A stretch of DNA of 59,970 nucleotides, taken from a virus. This document shows positions 10,301-16,580 of this stretch, one piece after another. Under the pieces are notes generated by a model. It was not told the DNA's origin and did no database searches. It was given only the letters and a program-made list of their open reading frames with translations. The stretch lies in the IMG/VR virus record IMGVR_UViG_3300044953_000493, positions 1 through 59,970 of that record; one strand, given 5' to 3'. A program made the position numbers and the translations under genes. Position 1 is the first letter of the stretch. Each line of letters opens with the position of its first letter.

Positions 10301-11797
10301 AGTGGCTCCACTGTTGTTTCCTTTGATGAATATTGGAATAGTAAGAGTGATTGGTTCATTTAAACTAATTTCAGTAATTGTTTGAATGTCATATAATGAA
10401 ATATACCACTGATTAGTATTTGAATTTGAAGTATCATATGATCCAGATTTTAATTTAAAGTCATAAACTCTTGCTAACCCAATCTCTTTTCCTGGAGCAG
10501 TTATTTGTGAAATGCCAACTCTTTCATTCCTCAGACTCAATACATAAGTATTTCCAATTCCAATTACAGGAGATCCATAAACTCTATTCAGAATTAAAGT
10601 TGGACCAGTGTTATAATTAATTGCTTGATTTTCTAAAGTTTTTGTGGTTCTTGGTTTTGGTACATCTAAAAATGTTGGGCTAATAGTTTCAATTTCATAA
10701 CCACGAACAAATGCTTTGCCCGGAGAAATTTGATAAACTGCTAAATCATCAGTAGGAACTGATCCACCATAAGTAAATTGTCCAACATTAAAAATACCAC
10801 GATTTCCTAATTGATCATTTAAAGATTCTTTAACTGATACATCAAAGGGAGATACATAATAGTCACCAGATTCTGCATAAGTTCTTCTTGCAAGTTCGTT
10901 TGCTAAGTTATTATATTCGGTATTAATTTTTTGTGACTTTAAAATTCCATCACTAACAGAGGCAAGTTCTACAAAATTATTATCATTAAAATCATTTAAA
11001 CTTTTTTTAAAAAGAGATACTGATATTTTAAATCTATCTGCACCAGGAGCAGAATAATTATTAAATCCTTGAGAATTATCATTTAAGTCTTCATCAATGT
11101 CTGATGTTACAATTTCTTCATTTACTAACAACCCAATTCTATAATTTGGAGTATTACTATATTGATCTAAAATTAAAGTTTCTTTTGCTACTCTTACAAA
11201 TTGACCGCGAACAAAATAAACTCCCTCAGTGATAGTGAATGAAGATCCAACAGAAGTTGCATTGTTTGCGAGAGTAATCGCAAAAGTTTGCCCTGTTTGA
11301 ATTAAACCATTTCCTAAAAGTCCAGAAGATATTGTTAATCCGGCAAGAAGTCCTTCTCCATCTGAAAAAGTTTTTGTCGAGTTATCTTGAGTGTTTGAAG
11401 AAAGATAATTTACATATAAAGTTAAATTTCCTCTTTCAGAATTTGCTGCAAAAAGTACGTTTTCAACAATAGCAGTTACACCAGAAGTTTGTCCTGTAAT
11501 TTTTGTTCCAACCAACTGAGAAATATATGCCTCAACAGGAACACCTAAGTAAGTATTATTTAATTCAACTGCATAATATAGTGAATTATATCCTGTATTT
11601 CCTGGAATAACTTTTGCACCCTCTTTGAAAAAATGCTGCCCAAACTTTTCAATCTGATTTTGTAGAATTGATTGTAAAGTTGTAAGCTCTCTTGCCTGTA
11701 CAGGATATCCCGGTTTAAATAAAACTTTGGAATAATTGTTGTCAGAATTAAAGTCGTCAAAGTATGGAAATACGTTAAGATTAGTTTGTTGAGGCAT
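4319..11797 (-). CDS. Giant DUF4815-type virion structural protein, 2492 aa
   Basis: The N-terminus (FPYFDDFNSDNNYSKVLFKP, GYPVQARELTTLQSILQNQI, then FGQHFFKEGAKVIPG) is the opening I associate with DUF4815 structural proteins of cyanomyoviruses. The middle (about residues 1090-1500) includes RYRMVDIKQLEDRIKKLEYY and a YDPLAQSFLVEDP segment typical of the family. The rest is Ser/Thr/Asn/Ile-rich beta sequence with GxGY units. It lies between gp8 and gp13, where T4 carries genes 9-12, so a baseplate-periphery or fibre-attachment role is inferred. No enzymatic motif was seen. The length appears intact, without frameshift. Confidence 0.85.
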   Translation of the reverse strand: MPQQTNLNVFPYFDDFNSDNNYSKVLFKPGYPVQARELTTLQSILQNQIEKFGQHFFKEGAKVIPGNTGYNSLYYAVELNNTYLGVPVEAYISQLVGTKITGQTSGVTAIVENVLFAANSERGNLTLYVNYLSSNTQDNSTKTFSDGEGLLAGLTISSGLLGNGLIQTGQTFAITLANNATSVGSSFTITEGVYFVRGQFVRVAKETLILDQYSNTPNYRIGLLVNEEIVTSDIDEDLNDNSQGFNNYSAPGADRFKISVSLFKKSLNDFNDNNFVELASVSDGILKSQKINTEYNNLANELARRTYAESGDYYVSPFDVSVKESLNDQLGNRGIFNVGQFTYGGSVPTDDLAVYQISPGKAFVRGYEIETISPTFLDVPKPRTTKTLENQAINYNTGPTLILNRVYGSPVIGIGNTYVLSLRNERVGISQITAPGKEIGLARVYDFKLKSGSYDTSNSNTNQWYISLYDIQTITEISLNEPITLTIPIFIKGNNSGATAFLKESVSNSSLLKVYEKTGEFVTNESLTINGIPNGRVATAITSYGISDVKSVYGIIGSGSTFTADTIQSSKFFVGIATISPLSSDISIVKSPNVLFPENIVKKDNLISYSDTSLSNSVFAKVVSVGSTTITIAGVTTVTGVVQGKLPTSTLSVTDLQVLTTNLENSTDNTLYTKLPKNNISSVDLTNASLTIRKSYTVNILNNQLSTVAVAGSNETFLPFDDERYSLIRSDGSTEVLTSDKFSFTSGSTQLQIYNLGSNNTGATLITTLTKIKPKAKLKLKNRVSSVIVNKSKYNYSGIGGTTINDGLTYGNYPYGTRVQDENICLNVPDIIEIYSIYESLDTTDPSAPTATLFSITSPSTTTSELIIGEKIIGQTSGAIAICAEKLTSTQISFVYKNQNTFKEGETLIFQESNISAIVISLNINSFNISSNYTFFTGQKGTFYDYGSITRKPDSDEPTKKLKIYFQSGYYQSSDDGDITTVNSYDTFDYDKEIQNVNTISNSDIIDIRPRTSSYTVSENSRSPLEFYGRNFSSSGNSAANILASDESIVATFSFYLGRIDRIYLSKDGKFQVKYGTPAERPEKPVSVDDAIEVASIFLPPYLYKVSQSSIEFLDYKRYRMVDIKQLEDRIKKLEYYTSLSLLETNTAGLFVPDSNGLNRFKSGFFVDNFTSLLAQEDAVPYKNSIDLKNKELRPQHYTNSVDLITGPAINVDPIADLQFSPPEGVNIRKSSDIITLDYAEREWFKQTFATRAESVTPFLISFWQGTLELTPSSDTWVDTTRLEAKIINTEGDYAETLSKASRTLNVDPQTGFSPTIWNSWQTNWTGQDITQGTRTRTESSSNTVGRGGWPNGGVGGPAAWVEITTNTIVEETLRTITDTGVQTRTGNRTIVTEQFDRTSVGDRVVSRNLISFMRSRNIQFLCKKLKPFTQLYAFFDGVNVTKYCVPKLLEINMISGVFQIGETVVGTVTNTGLGSNEDNTKPRITFRVAQQNHKEGPYDVATTTFSSNPYTNQILQGTYSSTSTILNVDTFSLSNEPQGQFSGRVEDGMILKGSTSGAQALITNVRLISDASATLIGSFNIPNPNIDIHPKFETGSKVFTIINNDSNDQNVATTIAEEGFISSGTLETVQENIISVRNSRIQNKQEFENRAVSRTTGSQVISTQTIGGNTSERIVGWYDPLAQSFLVEDPTGVFLTRCDVFFNSKDDVDIPVTFQIRTMQGGFPTTKILPFSEIILEPNQISTSNDGSVATSFVFKAPVYLEGGQEYCVCLASNSTKYSVYICRIGENDLLTQTFISNQPTLGSLFKSQNASTWESSQWEDLKFTLYRADFIQSGSVEFYSPELTEGNKQISTLLPDSLKLNSRKIRVGLGTTVQDSGLTFGNTILQLGSNATGNYVGSAGISTGTLSIINAGIGYTPSSGSATYSSVNLDTITGNGKGATANITISNGSVVSTGVTIVSGGSGYQVGDVLGITTIGSLTIGQNARFSVSNIIGVDQLILDNVQGDFITGAGKIVQYINNSGVKTTLNSAYGGNVLISTIDVVSDGLSIVVNHKNHGMYSNTNLVSISGAISDVKPTKLTSDYTSDSTSAILVDDSSSFSIFENVGVGTTNVGYILIGNEIISYTSTFTGSIGGKIIRGSNPINYVTGTPVYKYELAGVSLRRINKTHNLSDITTANSITFDSYTIKLDTSSNTGTARSTSSGYPILYLNQTKSAGGYNVKASQNMPFEIITPMVQNVTITGTSLSSEIRTITASSISGNEIPFIDTGFDNITLNQVNYLDSPRIIASKVNETQYLSTLPGNKSMNLRVFLNTIDSRLSPVIDTQRVSVILTSNRVNSLITNYAEDSRVNSIFDDPTAFQYLSKEITLENPGTSIKILLNAYNNLYSDIRAFYAISENENFNPIFIPFPGYENLNSRGQVIDVQNNNGHPDTFVPLTSISGFSQNDVPFSEYTFTADQLPAFRSYRIKIIMTSTNQVYVPRFKDLRVIALA

Positions 11798-11803
11798 AAT
11801 TTC

Positions 11804-13360
11804 TTAGAATTGCAAAATAACTTTGATATCTTCTTTTTGGTTTGATGATCTAGTAATTGATGGCCTATTATCAACATAAATTATATTTCCGGAATATTTT
11901 TTAACTTCCGGATTTGCTAAACCATTTGTAAAAGATTGACCTAAGTAATATGTTCTATTATTTATTGTAGTAGAAATACCCGTAAATGATGTATTAATCG
12001 AAAGAGTTGTTGTACCATTACTTGGTACAATAGATAAACTTCCTCCATTAGATGGAGAATTTGTAAAAAGATTTAAATTGAATCCATATGCTGGAGTGGT
12101 TTGTGCTGTTCCAACAGTATTAAATCCAGAAACAGATCTATCCTGCCAATATTTTAAAACTCCGGTTGTCTGATCATAATTTATAACTTTTCCGGCAGCA
12201 GTAACACCAGTTCCAATTGTTTGTGTAATAAAACTATCTTCTACAAAAGTTGCTGAACTATATCCGATTCCCGTCAATCTTAGTGCATACACTGCACTTG
12301 CCTTATCCAATGACATAATTTGTGTAGATCCAAACGATTTTGGATTTTGAACAATTCCAATTCTTGCAATTTGATTTCCTGTTATAAAATCTGGATTTTC
12401 AATATCATTTTCAATTCTTGAATATAAAAGAACATTAATTGAACCGAGTTCTCGATAAATGTCATATCCGTGACCTCCTTGAGGTGATATAATCACATCA
12501 AAAGTAGGTCTTGTAGTTCCAGTTGGAAATCCACCAGAAACTAAATCAACATTTCCATAAGTATATCCAGAACCTTGATTTGATACTGTAATCGACTGAA
12601 CTTTTTGATCATTATCAACTACAATTGTGCATTCTGCTCCACTGCCATCACCTTTAATTGGAACTTTTGTATAAGTTCTATTTGCTGTACCTAAACCAAC
12701 TCCTCTGTTTGTAATCGTTATAATCTTAAGAGATCCATCCACTGCATTATTTCGAACTGTTGCACTTTCAGAACTTGTTTCCCAGTCCGATGGAACTGGT
12801 ATAAAATCGGTAGATTCAAATTTTATGATCTCACTAGGTTTGATTGTATAAAGATATTTCCACATGTAATCATCGCCAGAAGATCCTGCAGATCTTGGTT
12901 CTAAATCTGTAAATTTTGGTTCATCTAATGATGGTTTTCCTGTGGGATTATCTGGATTAATTCCATTATGTAAGCAAATATAAACTTGATAATTACTATT
13001 AATTACATAATAATTCGCAGAATATAAATTAGTTGCTCCAGATATTGGAGCTGTATTTGAACTACTATAGTCGTGACGATACATATCATAAACAATTCCA
13101 GAAGACCAAAATCTTTTTTGAATTACTAATCGAACATCACTCGCATTAATTTTTTTTAATGCAATCATTGTATCCCAATAATTGTTTTCCTCATTAAAGT
13201 TATCTTTTGGTGAAGGAGGACTTACATTCCAATCTGACTGAAAATCTGTTGGATTTGGAAGAGCAATAAAAGTGTAATAAGAGTTTGTTCCGGTACTTAT
13301 TCCAGAAACAAAATTCTTTGCATTTAATATTCTAATTTGATCAGTTATAATTGCAGCCAT
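11804..13360 (-). CDS. 8: Baseplate wedge protein gp8
   Basis: 518 aa. The N-terminus AAIITDQIRILNAKNFVSGI, followed by SYYTFIALPNPTDFQSDWN, SPPSPKDNFNEENNYWDTMI and VYICLHNGINPDNPTGKPSL, is the cyanophage form of gp8. gp8 dimers belong to the T4 baseplate wedge with gp6, gp7, gp10, gp11, gp25 and gp53. It is longer than T4 gp8 (334 aa) because of inserted beta segments carrying GxGY units (about residues 205-290). A near-consensus late promoter lies 19 bases upstream. Confidence 0.9.
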   Translation of the reverse strand: MAAIITDQIRILNAKNFVSGISTGTNSYYTFIALPNPTDFQSDWNVSPPSPKDNFNEENNYWDTMIALKKINASDVRLVIQKRFWSSGIVYDMYRHDYSSSNTAPISGATNLYSANYYVINSNYQVYICLHNGINPDNPTGKPSLDEPKFTDLEPRSAGSSGDDYMWKYLYTIKPSEIIKFESTDFIPVPSDWETSSESATVRNNAVDGSLKIITITNRGVGLGTANRTYTKVPIKGDGSGAECTIVVDNDQKVQSITVSNQGSGYTYGNVDLVSGGFPTGTTRPTFDVIISPQGGHGYDIYRELGSINVLLYSRIENDIENPDFITGNQIARIGIVQNPKSFGSTQIMSLDKASAVYALRLTGIGYSSATFVEDSFITQTIGTGVTAAGKVINYDQTTGVLKYWQDRSVSGFNTVGTAQTTPAYGFNLNLFTNSPSNGGSLSIVPSNGTTTLSINTSFTGISTTINNRTYYLGQSFTNGLANPEVKKYSGNIIYVDNRPSITRSSNQKEDIKVILQF

Positions 13361-13377
13361 TTGACAGAGTTTTTTAT

Positions 13378-13920
13378 CTATTTATTGTAAACACCTCTTG
13401 GAAATACCTGTCCACTTACAGGTCTTCTTCCTGATAACCATCCAGGTATTGTTCCTGTAATGACAGAACTAAGATTTAAATTACCAACATTTATACCTCC
13501 AATTGAAGTTTCAATATTAATAACAGAAGTTAAATTTAAAATATTAATTATTCCTTTCATATTACTATGATATTGGCAGATATAGTAATATGTTCCTGTA
13601 CTTATTCCTGCTGTATACCAAGTAATTGTTCCAGATTGTGTCCCATTGTTAGTTATTCCAGTAGTAACTGAAGATCCAATTCCAGTATCTGCCGCAGTTT
13701 TAATCCAAAATGGATGCCCAGACGCATTAACGTTGAGAACAACTTTATCACCTTTTATGACTGTAAATGTTGGATTTGAACCTGAAATGTTACCAGAAAA
13801 AGAATATGCACTTGCACCATTATTGACAACTGTTGCGGTAATTGTTTTGCCAGTAGATGGTGCTGTACTAGCAAATCCGACAATAGCAGTCGTTAAAGTT
13901 GGAAAAATAAAATCTGCCAT
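13378..13920 (-). CDS. Virion protein with cupredoxin-like domain
   Basis: 180 aa. Residues about 25-130 read as a small cupredoxin fold: FTVIKGDKVVLNVNASGHPF supplies a first His, and GTYYYICQYHSNMKGIINI supplies Cys, His and Met in a C-x2-H-x2-M arrangement, the four ligands of a type-1 copper site. The C-terminal third (INVGNLNLSSVITG and GWLSGRRPVSGQVFPRGVYN) looks like a virion-attachment tail. No signal peptide is seen, and the gene sits inside the baseplate/fibre operon, so a structural role is more likely than soluble electron transfer. Related cupredoxin-like segments occur in other marine phage tail proteins (from memory). Copper binding is untested. Confidence 0.7.
   Translation of the reverse strand: MADFIFPTLTTAIVGFASTAPSTGKTITATVVNNGASAYSFSGNISGSNPTFTVIKGDKVVLNVNASGHPFWIKTAADTGIGSSVTTGITNNGTQSGTITWYTAGISTGTYYYICQYHSNMKGIINILNLTSVINIETSIGGINVGNLNLSSVITGTIPGWLSGRRPVSGQVFPRGVYNK
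13379..13386 (-). promoter_or_regulatory. T4-type late promoter, AATAAATA
   Basis: The minus strand reads AATAAATA (7 of 8), 19 bases upstream of the gp8 ATG and overlapping the stop codon of the cupredoxin-like gene. Confidence 0.55.
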
Positions 13921-15386
13921 TAGGTTGTTCTTGCACAGAATAGAATTCCACGAGTTCTTGTAGTTTGATTATAAGCTCCAGTAATAACTGTATAAACTTC
14001 AGATCCACTGATTGTAACTGTATCTCCTTGCTGAATATTTGCAGATGGTGACCCATAATCAAAGTCAATCAATACAAAATCATCAGGAATATAATATGGA
14101 CATGGAACTAACTTACTACAGATTGGGATTCCTTTAATTACAGAATTAAAGTTTGAGGCTTCTGGAAGAATATCTAAAGAATTGTAACCACCAGTATTAC
14201 GACTTTGATTTCTCATATAAATTGTATTATAATATGTATAAGTTGTTTGCGGAAAAGATAATGAAGCATACTCATCAGATTTTTCTTTATCAACAGAACC
14301 ACTATAACCACTTCGTAACCCGGCATATCCAAATTCAGCAGCACGTTTTGATGGATTATAATTAGAATCTTCTGATTCCCCTGAAATAAAAGTTTTAAAT
14401 CTTAATGTTGGGTAATTATTACTATCAACATTAATGTAAGTTAACCCACTTAAAAATAAATTATCATAATCCCATATGGTAGAGATATAATTGTGAAGTA
14501 TAAAAGTTGTGAAAGTATTGTCAGTCAAAATAAGAGATGAAAGTGTTGGTTGCTTAAAAGATAAGACTGCAAATTTTGGATCTATTCCTGATCTATAAAC
14601 ATTTAAGTCTAATCGATAAGAATTTGAAGATGCTACACTATTATAACTTTCTCCATGGTAAAAACTAGAATGAGATGATTGATTTATATTAAAATATACA
14701 CCTTGAGTAGGATTATGAGGAGTGTCTAATAACACATTTCCTGCAAATCTATTTGGATATCCATGAGTTTTATCATTGTTGTAATTATTATTATTTGAAG
14801 GATGAAAACCAGATCCAACATGGAATACTAAATTAGTATTACTAGTCATCTGAAATCCTCTATAAGTATCTCCAAATTTCTTATTTGGTTGAATTGTATG
14901 TCGTAAAACTCCCCAAGGATAAGATGATCCTGCAGTCACATCTTTATCATAAAAAGCAGTTGTTGTTCCATAACCAACAGGAGATGCTCCACCATCAACA
15001 AGAACAGTAATACCAATTGCGACAGCACCATTTGCAGTACCACCAATATTTGCTGCTGATAGTGTTACATACTCTCCACTTGTATATCCATATCCAGGAC
15101 GATTGACCGTAATTCGATTTACACTTCCATTAGAATTACCTCTATCAACATTAAAACTTGCACCAGTTCCAATTCCAGTAGTAGTTACTGGAAAAACATC
15201 ATAGTAAACTGAATTATAAATTCCTGTTCCACTTCCACCACCACTATAAGTGCTGATACCAGTTACAATACCAGTTTTGGTTTCACCGTGAAAACCTAAC
15301 CAAGTGAATGCCTCTTCTAACTGATAAATTACATCAGTTCTTGCCCAACCTATATTTTTTGTAATTGTAGTAGTTGTGATAGCCAT
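13920..15386 (-). CDS. Adhesin-like virion protein, 488 aa
   Basis: The N-terminus TITKNIGWARTDVIYQLEEA followed by FTWLGFHGETKTGIVTG suggests a virion-anchoring segment. The remainder is Gly/Ser/Tyr/Asn-rich beta sequence, with a GYGYTSGEYVTL unit near residue 100 and aromatic-rich loops (SSFYHGESYNSVASSNSYRL). It overlaps the cupredoxin gene by one base and lies 6 bases from the fibre gene upstream. Position and composition suggest a fibre or baseplate decoration protein. I do not recognise a named family. Confidence 0.65.
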   Translation of the reverse strand: MAITTTTITKNIGWARTDVIYQLEEAFTWLGFHGETKTGIVTGISTYSGGGSGTGIYNSVYYDVFPVTTTGIGTGASFNVDRGNSNGSVNRITVNRPGYGYTSGEYVTLSAANIGGTANGAVAIGITVLVDGGASPVGYGTTTAFYDKDVTAGSSYPWGVLRHTIQPNKKFGDTYRGFQMTSNTNLVFHVGSGFHPSNNNNYNNDKTHGYPNRFAGNVLLDTPHNPTQGVYFNINQSSHSSFYHGESYNSVASSNSYRLDLNVYRSGIDPKFAVLSFKQPTLSSLILTDNTFTTFILHNYISTIWDYDNLFLSGLTYINVDSNNYPTLRFKTFISGESEDSNYNPSKRAAEFGYAGLRSGYSGSVDKEKSDEYASLSFPQTTYTYYNTIYMRNQSRNTGGYNSLDILPEASNFNSVIKGIPICSKLVPCPYYIPDDFVLIDFDYGSPSANIQQGDTVTISGSEVYTVITGAYNQTTRTRGILFCARTT

Positions 15387-15392
15387 TAGTCC

Positions 15393-16553
15393 TTATGCCT
15401 CCAGTTGAAGAATAGTTAGATTTGCTGTAATTGATTGTGTAGAACCAGAAAGATTCGTAATTGCTGCATAAATTGTGGTTGAAGGAGTAGAATCTAAATT
15501 TCCTCCCGTTACAAAAGGGGAAATGATTTGAGTTGTTGATACACCTGTAGTAACAACTTCAGCAATCACTCCACTTCCAGGTGTTGGGTCAATTCCTTGA
15601 CTTCTGGAAGCATCATTTGCTCTAGATGTACTATCAGTATATAGTCTTAACCAACCTGCAGTAGAAAGACCAACCTTCATCAGTGCATAAGATTTGAACC
15701 CAGTAATGTTTGTATTACCAATTCCATTATTTGCGATAGATGTAGTTACTCCAGAAACGATTGTTCTTGATTGTAGAGAACCACCAGATGCAACAACAGT
15801 AGCAATACCAGAATTAAATGTGACATCAAGACCAGTTCCAAAATTAATTGTAGATGCAGATCCAATAATTGAATTATCATCACGAATTGCAACACCAGTT
15901 CCTACTGCCGTTACATTCAAAAGAGCACTCCCATCAATTGCAGGAAGTGGACCAGTAAGTTGTCCCGCATTTAACGCTCCATAAAAGCTTGTGGCAGATA
16001 CAATACCAGAAATAAATGCATTTCCAGAAGAAGTAATAATACCACCAATAGTTACATTTGTGCTTATAGCGACAGTAGTAGCATAAATGCTTAATGATGT
16101 AGGACTTTCTATTACTGGAGTTCCAGAAGATCCTATAAGATTAAGTTCTCCAGAAACTGTTAATGCACTTGTTGGATTTGTAGTTCCGATTCCAACATTT
16201 GATAGTGTATGAATACCTGCTGATGTTGTAACCCACTGCGATGAACCACCTCCACCATCACCAGTTGCAGTAATCGTTACATTACCTGTAGATTGATTAA
16301 GTGAAATACCAGATCCGGCAGCAAGAGAAGTTACAATACCCGTTAGTGAAGAACCAGAACCACTAAAACTTGATGCAGTAACAACACCAGAAATATTAGC
16401 TCCAAAAGAAGTAATAATACCACCAATAGTTACATTTGTGCTTATAGCGACAGTAGTAGCATAAATGCTTAATGATGTAGGACTTTCTATTACTGGAGAT
16501 CCAGAAGATCCTATAAGATTAAGTTCTTTTATACCAAAACTTTTATTTGCCAT
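15393..16553 (-). CDS. Tail-fibre-like modular protein, 386 aa
   Basis: Contains two copies of a module with PVIESPTSLSIYATTVAIST (near residues 18-47 and 144-173), plus TAGIHTLSNVGIGTTNPTSALTVSG-type units shared with the 519-aa fibre at 19265-20824. The C-terminal part (ALMKVGLSTAGWLRLYTDST and TPGSGVIAEVVTTG) recalls small terminal domains of cyanophage fibres. Composition is Gly/Ser/Thr/Ile-rich. The repeats offer substrate for recombination between fibre genes. An exact late promoter lies 20 bases upstream. Host-receptor contact is inferred only. Confidence 0.75.
   Translation of the reverse strand: MANKSFGIKELNLIGSSGSPVIESPTSLSIYATTVAISTNVTIGGIITSFGANISGVVTASSFSGSGSSLTGIVTSLAAGSGISLNQSTGNVTITATGDGGGGSSQWVTTSAGIHTLSNVGIGTTNPTSALTVSGELNLIGSSGTPVIESPTSLSIYATTVAISTNVTIGGIITSSGNAFISGIVSATSFYGALNAGQLTGPLPAIDGSALLNVTAVGTGVAIRDDNSIIGSASTINFGTGLDVTFNSGIATVVASGGSLQSRTIVSGVTTSIANNGIGNTNITGFKSYALMKVGLSTAGWLRLYTDSTSRANDASRSQGIDPTPGSGVIAEVVTTGVSTTQIISPFVTGGNLDSTPSTTIYAAITNLSGSTQSITANLTILQLEA
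16029..16526 (-). repeat. Long direct repeat inside the 386-aa fibre gene, 378-bp spacing
   Basis: About 119 bp (16029-16147) is repeated nearly perfectly at 16408-16526, spaced 378 bp (126 codons), so the frame is kept. It encodes the PVIESPTSLSIYATTVAIST module. The difference Gly-Thr-Pro versus Gly-Ser-Pro shows only slight divergence. Confidence 0.85.
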
Positions 16554-16572
16554 TACCTATAACACTTTTATG

Positions 16573-16580
16573 TATTTATA
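16573..16580 (-). promoter_or_regulatory. T4-type late promoter, exact TATAAATA
   Basis: Exact TATAAATA on the minus strand, 20 bases upstream of the 386-aa fibre gene and overlapping the stop codon of the protease gene. Confidence 0.7.
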
